DNA of 64,000 nt from Leucogyrophana mollusca (Eukaryota; Basidiomycota; Agaricomycetes; Boletales): NCBI GenBank assembly GCA_021014945.1, contig MU266372.1, positions 1 through 64,000 of the forward strand, given 5' to 3'. A model generated the notes under the pieces. That model searched no databases, was not told the origin of the DNA, and saw only the letters and a list, made by a program, of their open reading frames with translations. Numbering within the stretch: the first letter of the stretch is position 1; each line of letters begins with the position of its first letter. This document shows positions 34,356 to 44,595 of the stretch, in pieces. Made by a program: the position numbers and the translations under genes.

Positions 34356-35137
34356 ATGGCCAGCTGGTGTTCGACGTCTGGAGAGGTTTGTCACGCGTTC
34401 TTCAACAAACCAAGATGCATGAGCTGACATTGAGTCTGTAATTTAGAGCTCTACATCATACGAGAAGCAAAGTTTACTTGTGAGCGTGATCAATGGCAGC
34501 GACCACACAAACGAAAGACTTATCTCGCCCTTTAAGCACACCAAACCAGTCGGGACGCACAAGATACATTATCATGCGTCAGAAGAATGTGATTTCGTTC
34601 TGGATACCCAACAGCCGATAGACATGTCGCTCGTCCTGCCCCACTTTCGTGCAAGACACCAGCCGGTGGATCACCGTCTGAGCATGTTCGTCGGGGGCGG
34701 TGAAGCGCCCATCAAGCTAAAAGTTGTTAGTACTTTCCGAATCGTGGGGCCAGAGGGCGATGTACTGACTGTGCTCACAGTGCCGACCAATGTCACGATC
34801 TAAATTTCGCTTGGATGTCCAGGCAGCAACGTCGAACGTCACCGTTTGGCTGCCTTCGGATTTCAGAGGTCATATACATTACTCAGGGAAAGCGTCGTTC
34901 TCAGCTGGTTTCGTCAACCGAATGATGGCAAACATTTGCTTGAACGAGGAGATCTGGGATGACTGGCGCGGGGATGAAGTGTCTGTGGAGACGCTGGGAG
35001 CCGTGACTTTCCGGATGTGGGACGTCCACACCAACGCGCCAGAGAACCAGCCAAAGGAAACGTGGAAGAGATTGTTTGGTTGCACTAAGAAGGCCCCGGA
35101 AACGACTATGAATTGGGATTTCTTGCTGGACGACTGA
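34356..35137 (+). CDS. DUF7330-like protein B (tandem paralogue)
   Basis: The first exon is MASWCSTSGE (10 codons). A second long exon runs from SSTSYEKQSLLVSVINGSDH through MSLVLPHFRARHQP to PIKLKV. A phase-0 intron (donor GTTAGT, acceptor CTCACAG) leads to CRPMSRSKFRLDVQAATSNV, then TVWLPSDFRGHIHYSG, a segment typical of DUF7330. The C-terminus is DEVSVETLGAVTFRMWDV and ends MNWDFLLDD. It has about 225 residues with no signal peptide or membrane span. Function is unknown. Members of this family are numerous in Agaricomycetes and often sit in tandem, as here. Compared with copy A the fold motifs are better preserved. Confidence 0.75.
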
Positions 35138-35473
35138 CGGATTTATTTTTGCCTGATTTTGTCTGATTGGCGTCGAGTTCTCCACTTTTAGTTTTACTAC
35201 CTTATTCCCGAATATCGCTGTAGCACATGGTCAGCACACTGTAGCCTATTTACCTTCATTTGACATCTGTATCAATAACCACGTCTCTTCTATACCTTTC
35301 GGTAGATCAATGCAGTTGCCTGAGATTCAATTTTGAGGAAGTAGAACATCATGATGAAGTCCTGCAGAAATGGGACTCGCCTTGGGGCAGGACAGCATTG
35401 CGAAGTTGGAATATCTGCCATACATGAGTGATAAGATTACAAGCTATCGATACATACGTCTGAATGTGAACAT

Positions 35474-36171
35474 TTAATCGTAAAGTTCGCTTTGCATTCC
35501 TGCTGTTTCTAAACACTTTTCAAGGGTCTCTACGAGGGCAGGGTTCTCGAGAGCCGCTGCCACTCGCTCTTTATCGTTCAGTTGTTTGTTGACTAAGAAT
35601 CTACGTCAGAACGGTGTATGAGGCATGCATGGAAATACCCACCCGCTAGCTCACTCTGATGTGAGCCGGGCTTTACCTTGATATCGACTTTGAATCGTTG
35701 TGGTAGACTCCGCAGTAATCTTACTCGGATGGATAAGCCTACACCAGTGAGGATAACGCATGAGCAAGCATCGGGCAGCAAAATAACAGTTCACTCACCA
35801 ATTAAAGTGGACATCCCGCAATGAGGCACCGTCGGCGTGAACTCGATGGTGACATGGTTCTGACCGACGTCGATCTGCTCCGCAGATACTACACGAAGTT
35901 CTTCGAGACTGTTGGGATGCTCCGGATCCGCAATAGACCGTATAAGATCTTCGAAACATACTCGGTATCCCGCAGAAAAGGAAACTCAGGTGTGGTTCTC
36001 ACCGAAAATCTCGTCTTGGTCGATAGACTCGACTTCAGAGTCATCAGTCTGTTCCAGGGGACCTTCGTTATCGATCCAAAGGGACCGTCCCGTCTCAAAT
36101 TTAGACTTTCGGCCAGAGCGCTTTGACAATGCAAAGACAGTTGGGTTTGGATTGAAGATTTCGCCGTTCAT
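35474..36171 (-). CDS. CIA2: Cytosolic iron-sulfur assembly protein CIA2 (MIP18/FAM96B family)
   Basis: CIA2 is a subunit of the targeting complex that delivers Fe-S clusters to cytosolic and nuclear apoproteins. The start at 36171 gives [19 protein letters not shown]. An acidic segment [16 protein letters not shown] follows, then [21 protein letters not shown] and the core [20 protein letters not shown], which contains the conserved reactive Cys in the PHC motif. After it come [20 protein letters not shown] and [20 protein letters not shown]. The protein ends [10 protein letters not shown]. Length and motif order match the MIP18 family. Three short introns are present. It is divergent from DCN1, with about 218 bp between starts. 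Confidence 0.95.
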
Positions 36172-36389
36172 TGCGTCCAACAGATCGTAGAGAAAGACAG
36201 CTTTGAAATCTAACCGGTAGCAATTGTCAGAGCTGTGGGCTGTGTGACACCATGACAGTCACATACGATCTGGTGACGCGTGACCAACGCGCCAATATTC
36301 TTGGGCTTCACGTCCACTTGAATTGTGCAGTGCTGGGTTGCGTTCGTTTCTCACTCTTGAACATCCTAATCACACACTCCTTGTCGAAA

Positions 36390-38448
36390 ATGCCACCAAA
36401 GGTATATACAGCACAATTGAAACGCAACGACCAAAAGCCTCACTTTCTTGGCAGCGAAAACGCGTAGATGCAGGCACGGAGGCTCCTGCAACAACGCGGG
36501 CAACGCGCAGCTCGGCACGAACAGGTAAATTTTCGGGCGCCATTCCTGCACTTGCATATTGCTGATATATGATACAAGCCAATAAATCCGAGGCGACCAG
36601 CAATGAGCTTGACGACACTGATGCCTCGTGCGTAATGTCTTGCTAATTTCACACTGGGATCAATCTTGATGATGAGTCGCATGATGGCCAGCGCTATCCA
36701 AGGTAGTTCCGTCGACGCCGTGGAGGTGGTGTGTGAATATTTCTTACCTGCTGAAGTAAAATACCTGACTTCTCGCAACGCGTAGGCCGCTCCTCCGACA
36801 AAGAAACCCAAGTCCTCGACCACAAGGGCGTCAGCTTCCAAAGCAAAAGTATCAGCTGCCAAAGGCAAGGCGAAGATAGCGAAGGCACTTGTGTACGTTC
36901 CGTGTCATCCAGGCTTGCTTTCCCCCCCGGTGCTCACGACTTTGTGGCAGGGATGAAACTGGCAATGATGAGGTAATCCCACGTGGTCATTCCACTGCTT
37001 CAGCCTTAATTGACCGTTCCGCCACCCTAGGAACCCGCCGCTAAAAGCTCGAAGAAGCCGCAACTGAAGGAGTAAGTCGGTTTCCGTCCAGTTTCGAACC
37101 TAACGACCACCTGTCTCTTTTACTTTCCTACGACCGAGACGCTGGAGTGCTATTGAGCGTTGCCGACGACTGTGGAGAACTGACCTGGATGCGCTTTTCG
37201 TCTTTGTTGTGCTGTGTCTCTAACGCGCCGACCCACAGCGACGGCGAAGCGGAATCAAGCAAAGGTTCTCGCGTGAGTTCAACCCTGTTGTCTTCTTGCT
37301 TATTTTGGAGCGATAGCTGACCGGGTGTGGATGACGTGGCACCGTGGCAGTCAACCGCAGTGCTGCACGAACCCTATACACCTCAACGAGCCCTTGCACT
37401 CTTCAGTCAATATGCTGACAGCGATGACCCAGATGTTATTGGCCCGGAAGGATTTGAAAAGCTCTGTACCGATGCTGGGGTTTCGCTGGAAGGCGCTCTA
37501 CCTCTTATCCTCGCATGGCAGCTGAAAGCAAGTGAAATGGGAAAATTCACGAGGGCGGAGTGGGTCCAGGGAACAGGCGCTCTGGAGTGAGTGATGCCCA
37601 ACTAGGATTCTGGCTTGCGCCCCCGAAAATGAACTGATGACGACGGATGCGTTGAAAGAATCTCGTCATTGCCACTTCTAGCACAAGCGCTTAAAGATCT
37701 CGAAGATCTGCTTATATTGGACAAAGAGCCGCTCACGCATACCTCGACGGGCTCGTCAGTAAGGAAACACGGGGGTAGCAGTAAACCTGCCACTCAATCA
37801 CCATACAACCAAACGCGTTATTGGATGTATGTCAGTGATCAAAAGGCTGCGTTCTCGGAGCTTTACCAGTTCTGTTTCATTCTCGCAAAACCCCCGTATG
37901 TTTTGTCGTTGGAACCTCAGGGTTTGTGCTTATATCTTGAACAGGCAAGGAAGAAACATTGACATAGAAGTCTGTGAAGCGCGTTTCACTCTCTCCGTCT
38001 ACTGATCTTTCCACAGACTGCGATTGCATTCTGGTCCGTCTTGCTTGGACCTCGTTATCCGATTATAACCGATGTGATAGAGTTCTTGAATGTGTGTTAC
38101 CTCTTTCCCGCTAGATTGTCTGCTCACCTATCGTTGCTGTACAGGAGAAAGGGACGTACAAAGGCGCCAATAAGGATCTCTGGAGCATGGTATGTAGCCA
38201 TCATGTACACGACAAGAGCACGCTTTCTTATAAAACAGATGCTTGAGTTTTGCCGGACTGTTGATCGGTCGTTGAAGGATTATGAAGCCGACGGGGTGAG
38301 CACACCGCTTTCCCGTGGAGAAAGAACCATTTACTGATGCACACCTTCCCAGGCATGGCCTACACTACTTGATGACTTCGTAGCTTGGAGGAGAGGTAAA
38401 ATGACCAGCACCAGCAATACGGACTCGCACAACGTCGCAGAAGAGTAA
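36390..38448 (+). CDS. DCN1: DCN1-like NEDD8 E3 ligase (cullin neddylation)
   Basis: DCN1 binds the NEDD8 E2 (Ubc12) and cullins and stimulates cullin neddylation. The coding region opens with an exon of only 12 nt (MPPK), then KRVDAGTEAPATTRATRSSA after an intron ending near 36460. Several small exons encode a Lys/Ala/Ser-rich, probably nuclear, N-terminal tail (KKPKSSTTRASASKAKVSAA). The conserved PONY domain begins HEPYTPQRALALFSQYADSD (about 37370). It continues WQLKASEMGKFTRAEW, then IETAIAFWSVLLGPRYPIIT, and ends with the DAD-like patch YEADGAWPTLLDDFVAWRR. Yeast Dcn1 begins with a UBA domain, which I cannot identify here; the basic tail replaces it. Exon order in 36560-37320 is the least certain part. 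Confidence 0.9.
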
Positions 38449-38646
38449 CAAGTTTCCTTACCGCGAAAGGCTACGATTTAACATTTGCGTATATTATATT
38501 ACTTGCTTAATATCCTGCCCATTGTCCACTGTTCATCATGCATCATGAATAGATTACTGACATTTTATCCATCGTAATCTCCGTTCCCCCGCCTCTTGTG
38601 AACCGAGCTCGCCCTCGATCATCCTCCAATATTGCGCCTCCGAGTC

Positions 38647-39123
38647 CTAGCTCCTTGAAGGCATCTGGGTTCCCTGTTCCTGCTTCTCACGTCTAAGTCG
38701 TGCTTGCACTCCAGCCAACTCTTTCTCGGCAAGCGCGATTTGGTGGAATGATGCTGCGAGTGCCTCTGTCGAAACAGTGGGCGCATCTTCTGCGTCGGAA
38801 ACCAGGTGAAGTTTGGGTGGATTGTATAACGATGCCTCGGCGCGTTTTCTTCGGAGGTCGAAGCGAGCGGCGATTTTTTGAGATTGGGGCAGGGTGATGA
38901 GACGGCGGTCAATGGTGTTTGGTAGAGGTGGTAGGCCAAGTGACAACCGCACTGCTTCCCATCTACCTTCGATGTGGATGCGACTCCTCTCGTGTTTCGC
39001 CACTGATGGAATGCTTGGTCGTGACTTTGAGAGCAGCTGGCGAGACAGACCCACGGCGAGAAGCAGGAAAACGGCGATAGCAAAGCGTCTGAATTTTTGA
39101 CGAGGGATGTTATGGCCAGCCAT
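38647..39123 (-). CDS. Small single-span membrane protein, unknown function
   Basis: This is an intronless frame of 158 codons. MAGHNIPRQKFRRFAIAVFL begins a basic N-terminus followed by one membrane span (FAIAVFLLLAVGLSRQLL). A region with conserved-looking SRIHIEGRWEAVRLSLGLPP comes next. A charged helical C-terminus with likely coiled-coil (ALAASFHQIALAEKELAGVQ, then ARLRREKQEQG) ends the protein. The topology resembles small mitochondrial inner-membrane or assembly-factor proteins, but I recognise no family. A longer same-strand frame of 220 codons (38619-39281) overlaps it in another phase. I prefer this frame because of its membrane span and amphipathic helices. Confidence 0.6.
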   Translation of the reverse strand: MAGHNIPRQKFRRFAIAVFLLLAVGLSRQLLSKSRPSIPSVAKHERSRIHIEGRWEAVRLSLGLPPLPNTIDRRLITLPQSQKIAARFDLRRKRAEASLYNPPKLHLVSDAEDAPTVSTEALAASFHQIALAEKELAGVQARLRREKQEQGTQMPSRS

Positions 39124-39331
39124 CTCATGGATGAGTATTTCGCTGGATCAACATGATATGATATGAGCGATTCCAAACGAATGTCAGCCTCAAAATCCAG
39201 GCGCGCATATGGCGAAGTCGAGACTGACTCTGGACGCGTTCTCTCACGTGACGAAAACCAACTTCCAAAAATTGGTTCCACTTCACCTCCAGCCTACATA
39301 ACACAGGAAGGTAGTCTGACGCCCATTGTAC

Positions 39332-42300
39332 TCAGTACTCGTCAACGTCAACCGGCCTGACAGCCTGCATCTTCTCCATGGCCTCACGAAACTCGATCTC
39401 CGCAGATTCAGCATCCCCCCTCGCCACCTTCAACTGCTTATCTAGTTCATCCACAGTCATAGATCTCATCCTCCCGTCCTGTTCCACCATTCCAATGTTA
39501 TCGAACCTCCGCAGTGTGTTACCGACACGGGGCAAGAAGATGTGTCTATCCCACCCGCTGTCGTTGAAGGCAAGCACCGCGCGCACGGCAGCTGTATTGA
39601 TGTCACGATGCAGCTCCTCCAACTTAGACAGTTGGACCTCCATCCATCGCGCGCGGCGCTCGAGAGCCAGAGTCAACGCAGCAACCTCGTCCTCCTTTCC
39701 AGAAGCTTCATCACCTCCATCGTCCAAGAAGTCATCGCCTTTCAACATATCTCTCAATACCCCGTCGAACGACGAGCTATCGTCCCAAGTTGTTCGAGGA
39801 AGCAGACGCAATAAATCGGAGATAGTCTGCGTTAACGTCTCCAAAAGCTGCTGGAACGACGACACGGCATTGTCGATTGACCCGGATGGCATGTTGGTGG
39901 CAAAGGACCCCCCGCCCACGGACAGTGCCGATAAGGCGTGCACCAGGGGGCCATATTCGAGGGGCATTTTGGCGGCAGGATTGATCTTTTGCATGTCGAA
40001 AAAGGGGTGGCTAGGCAAGTCCATGCTCGGGTTCTTTACGTCTATCTCATCGAGCAAATCCGCAAGTGAAGTGGGCTCGATGGGACTAAACCTGTCAACC
40101 GACTGGGCCCTGGAATTATTGGAGCTGGAGCCGGCAATGTTGTCATTCTTGCTGGCGGGGAAAACGGCGGCGTCAGAAACAGATGCAGAAGGGAAGGCGG
40201 AACTCTCTTCGGGAATAAGGTCCTCCTCTTTAGGTATCCGAATTGGCTTCGTAACAGGCTTGTTCTTCTTCGGCATCTTAGATAGTATGGGTGCTTGAAC
40301 GGCAGGCTCTGGCACTCTTGACGGTGGGGATGTTGGCTTGGGAGTCGATGGTGTGGACTTTTGAGGGGTGGAAGAGTGCTCCACAGGAGTCTTGGCAGTC
40401 TGCTTCGCAGCTCTCTGTGCTTTGAGCTGTGCGGCTTTCTCCTTCTCGGCCTTCTCCTTCTCCTCTTTCGCAGCAGCTCGCTCCCTCTCAGCTTTTTCCT
40501 GTGCCAACCTCTCCTTCTCGGCACGTTCTTTTTCAGCCTTCTCCTTCTCAATCTTCGCCTTCAATGCCTTCTCTTTCTCCTCCTTCAGAGCTGCCGCTTT
40601 CTCTTTCTCCGCGGCCTTCTCCAAGGCGAGCTTGGCCTTTTCCGCTGCTTTAGCGGCGGCCTTCTCTTGCGCGAGTTTCTGCCTCTCGAGCGCTCTCTCA
40701 GCCGCGGCAGCCTTCTTAGCTGCTTTGCGTTCGGCCTTGGCTTGCTCTTTGCTACCCTCCACGGATGCTTTATCGTCTGCGGGGTCTGGGGCGTCCGGCT
40801 GGGTAGGGGCATCGGCGTTTAAAGCAGGAAAATCCGATGACGACAGGGCTGGTGATGGGGAGGGAGAAGTCGAAGACGGGACTGACGTGAGGGAATAGGT
40901 TCGTGGAGGCGACGGAGCCAAGCAAAAGAGATCGTCAGTATCAAACCAGACGACCAAACCAATGCCCAAAGATTAGAAATGGAAGGAAGGAGGGAGGCGC
41001 GGACAGGTGACTTGTGAAGGGGCATCATCATCAGAGTGGATTTACAACATCATCGTCCCTTCCTGCGCTTCACCGGACGGCGGGACGACGAGAGCTGATG
41101 ATGACGACTTGGGCCCGCGCGCTTCTAATCTGGGTATCAAGGCCGATGATATAATTTCCGCACTGAAAGCACGGCACTCGGTACTCTGACCTGGGACTCC
41201 CTCCCATTAACGAAATAAAAGGACTCACTGCTAGAAGCCGGATTGAGACGGGATTTGTCAAAGTTTGTTGCAGAATCAGATGGTGTAGCCGTCCTAACGG
41301 GAATACCGGGCGGGTATGATAGACCAGGCGGGGGTCCATAAGACGGTGACGAAGTCTGGTTACTGACAGCAGATATTGGAGTATTAGCATAATTGGGAAC
41401 CGCCTGAGATAAGACAGGCGAGGCAAAGCGTGCCGACATGATAGCTGGGTCGTTGAATTGCTGGTGATGGGCATACTGATACTGAGGCTGATCTGAAACT
41501 TCAGGAAAGAACACCGGAACGTAAAGTAACGTTGAGTGAATCATGAAGATGAAAAAAGACAGGGCAAGAGTCAATGAAACGTCCTGTGAAATTATACGAG
41601 CAAGAGTCTCCTACCAGCGGGGCCATTATGCATGGAATTCGCGCGATCGCGACTCGACTGTATAAGATCACGCAGCTGCGCTTCGCTCACACTGATGGAC
41701 GTATCGAATGGCTGAAAGCGTCCCGCTTGCTGCGGTGTTGCCTGTACAGGTTGTGCAGGCGGCGCACGTGGCGAGCTCGACTGTGAGTAGCCATACTCGG
41801 GGTGCGTAGGCATGGCCCATTGTGTTGGATTGGGCGGTGTGGTAAGGTCGGTGGTGGAGTTGAAAAACGAATGGTGGCTGTCACTCGCGCTGAGCGGCGA
41901 TGAAATATGATTGGGCGAGGAAGCCGCAGTAGACCCTTGACGTCCTCTGGCAAAACCAAATCTCGAAACCTTTCTTTCTTCGTCAGGGAACGGAGATGCC
42001 TTCCTCGCTGCAGATGCCGTACTGGTGTTGTTGACATGCGAAGAGCCATCATCGCCAGCTTCTGCGAACGGATTAAATGAACCAAGATAATTGGAGCCAC
42101 CAGTGGACTGCTTCTCAACCGGGGTAGAACGCATCGACAGAGGGTCGTAGATTGAACGACTAGGGTTATGTGGATATGAGAGACCTGGGGGTGCCATGAA
42201 CGCCCGACCTTGTTGAAGCTGCTGTGGAGGTGCTGGCGATCGTAGCGCGGGAAAGGCATCCATGAAGCCACCCCTAAATGGCATATTTGCTTCCATCTCT

Positions 42301-44317
42301 AGCTCGGGGAGTGAATTGTCGACGCTAGCATCATCGCCTGCAAGTTTCGGATCGAGGTTAAAGCTAAAACCACCAAACTCGCCATCGTCGCCTCGTAAGG
42401 TGTGTAACGTCCTGTCGAAGTCTGGGAAGGGACTAACGTTGGTAACAGTGGGAACGTTTTCTCGCCGTGCTTTGACGTCGTCCAAGAGCGCTTGAGCAGC
42501 AGTTGACATTTGATAGGATGAATTGGAGGGCTGCACAGATTGGGGTGAGAGGCTGTCGGACTTCGTGTTCCGTGGTGGTGGCGGTAGGCCAGGAGGGCCT
42601 GATAGCCCGGGGGGAGCATCTGGTATACTGGGAGGGACTGATGGTCCGGATGACAGAACGGACTCTGGAGATCGCGGACGAGCTGGGGATGGAGATATAT
42701 CCTGAGAGCCCGATCCTAGGTCGGACTCTACCGCGATCGAGGGAGATGGCGAAAGGGGGGGCTGAGGAGCATGTGACTCTTTCGGGCGCAGCGCTTTGAC
42801 CTCCGGGGGCGTGGCAGGTCGCTGAGGCAGCAAAGCGGCGGCAGGTGTCGGCGGCCGCGAGGAAGATGTTACCGACGGAGTCTTATTGCTGCCTGTTATA
42901 GAACCTGCTTTACGATCATGCTGTGGGCGAGCTGTAGCCCGAGTATCAGTATTTGCAGTGTTACGAGTCTGGCGAGTTCCTCCCCGCCGCCCAGGGCGCT
43001 GGGTAACAGTGATCGCCCCGCCATGACCAGCATTAACATTACTGTGTGGTGCTGGACTCGAGGCTTTATGACCCCAAGCAGCGCCACGAGGCAAACCTAG
43101 GGAACGTTGTCAGCACGTTATTTCCATTCTGATGGGGACACGCACCACTATCCGACTCGTCGCCTTTCTTAGCTGTGGGTGCCCGATTTCGACTTTCAGT
43201 GTCTTTCATGGTATGTTTGCTGTGCAGCAAGTTCGGCAAGGGGGTTCGGAGCGACGATTAAGCAAGTTACTCACAGTGTTGTCAAGTCTTCTTTGGTGAA
43301 GCAATCTTTCTCGTCCCCCCACTCGTGGAGGTTCATACAACCATGGTCGGAGCAAGAGGCGCCGCGCAAGAACGCCATGCAGTACTTTGTCGTGCCATAA
43401 CTGGCTCTCATAACTTCACGTCCGCCCCCAGGGGAAGGTGTGCCGTCGACAGCGGAGATGCAACGTGCAGCATCCTCACGCCGGTGATATGTTATATATA
43501 GCCCGACGACTGGTGACCCACCTCCGGAGGATGTTCGTTTGACCAACAATATCTTGGATATCTTGCCGTATTGCCCAAAGTACTCACTTGACCGAAGGGT
43601 GGGAATGAGCTTGGAGGGCTATGTTATCGCCAAGTTCAGTCAAGAGCCCGAAAAGTGCGCACTTCTTCCTTAGCAAACCGTGGCCCAATGCCCACAACAT
43701 ACACAACGTTGCGTTGTACTACGCGTACGTTGGCAAGATGGCGTCTCCCGAGGGCATCGAGCTCTTTGCGTTCCTTCTCCCTTTGTTTCTTCTGCTGGGT
43801 CAAGCGTTTATGGCTGGGCAAGGGAAATCAGTCAGAAGACATAATTGGCGGCAAAAATATTGATCAGGGGCTAAACATACTCTTCTTTCGCAATGGCCTT
43901 GAATTGGACGGCCTCATCGGTATACTCTCGACGGCACGCGGGGCATCGACCATTCAGATTCTGCTTGATATGATGCCAGCAAAAGCGACAGATCTTAGAG
44001 AGAGGCATCAGTGTCAGTTTCCACGACATTCACGGGGGAGATTATACCTGGTAACCGCACACACAGGGCTTGAAATTAAGGTCGGCGATATCCAGCTCCT
44101 CGAGACAAAGTGGACAATCGGCATCCTCCTAAACACATCGATTACAATCAGTACCAGCAATTTCCACATCCGCTGTACGCCTTACACCATCGTCGTCGCT
44201 CCAATACGCGTCCTGGACACCAGCGAGGACATGGGACTTTGATTGGTGGGCCGAAAACCCAGCGTGTACGACAGGCGCTGGCAACGAGGGGTGGTTGTGA
44301 ATTCTTGCGGTAGACAT
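39332..44317 (-). CDS. NOT4: CCR4-NOT subunit NOT4, RING E3 ubiquitin ligase
   Basis: NOT4 is the ubiquitin ligase of the CCR4-NOT complex and acts on stalled ribosomes and decay factors. The start at 44317 gives MSTARIHNHPSLPAPVV. The C4C4 RING is CPLCLEELDIADLNFKPCVC, then ICRFCWHHIKQN and CPACRREYTD (about 43920-44125). A basic coiled-coil KRLTQQKKQREKERKELDAL follows. The RRM contains RNVVYVVGIGPRFAKEE. The CCCH zinc finger is TKYCMAFLRGASCSDHGCMN with the final His in LHEWGDE. Two very long low-complexity regions rich in Pro/Ser/Gln occupy 41100-43090. The C-terminal part (39332-40969) has an Ala/Lys/Glu-rich helix of about 130 residues and a helical end domain (SLADLLDEIDVKNPS through VRPVDVDEY). 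It is far longer than yeast Not4 and typical of basidiomycetes. Confidence 0.92.
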
Positions 44318-44563
44318 GGCTGATATGTATATGACGCTTTCTACGCTGACGCAAATGGTTTATACAATGTAACTTGTGCAGCGGGCGAGGTCAAGGTCAA
44401 TGGTCAAGAGAACGAACGCGACTTGAGCACAATGAGGTGAGGCTACACCGAATTTTCTCGCGCCACAGACTGTTTGTAGTTAATTGGTTCCCGTGGCGGG
44501 ACTGCATTGGCTGACTAAGAATCTGTCTTCTTCAGGACGAGCGCGTTTTTTGGTTAAAATAAA

Positions 44564-44574
44564 TATATATAAAG
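44564..44574 (+). promoter_or_regulatory. TATA box upstream of the MSS116-like gene
   Basis: TATATATAAAG lies only 22-32 bp upstream of the first in-frame ATG (44596). If used, transcription would start close to or past that ATG, which would favour the Met at 44659. Confidence 0.45.
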
Positions 44575-44595
44575 TCGCGGTCTCGTCCAACTGCT

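Noticed and set aside
39378..40898. Long plus-strand frames (306, 176 and 153 codons) rich in Ser/Phe/Leu
   Set aside because: They are antisense to the Lys/Glu/Ala-rich helix of NOT4; the codon bias of that repeat opens the opposite strand.
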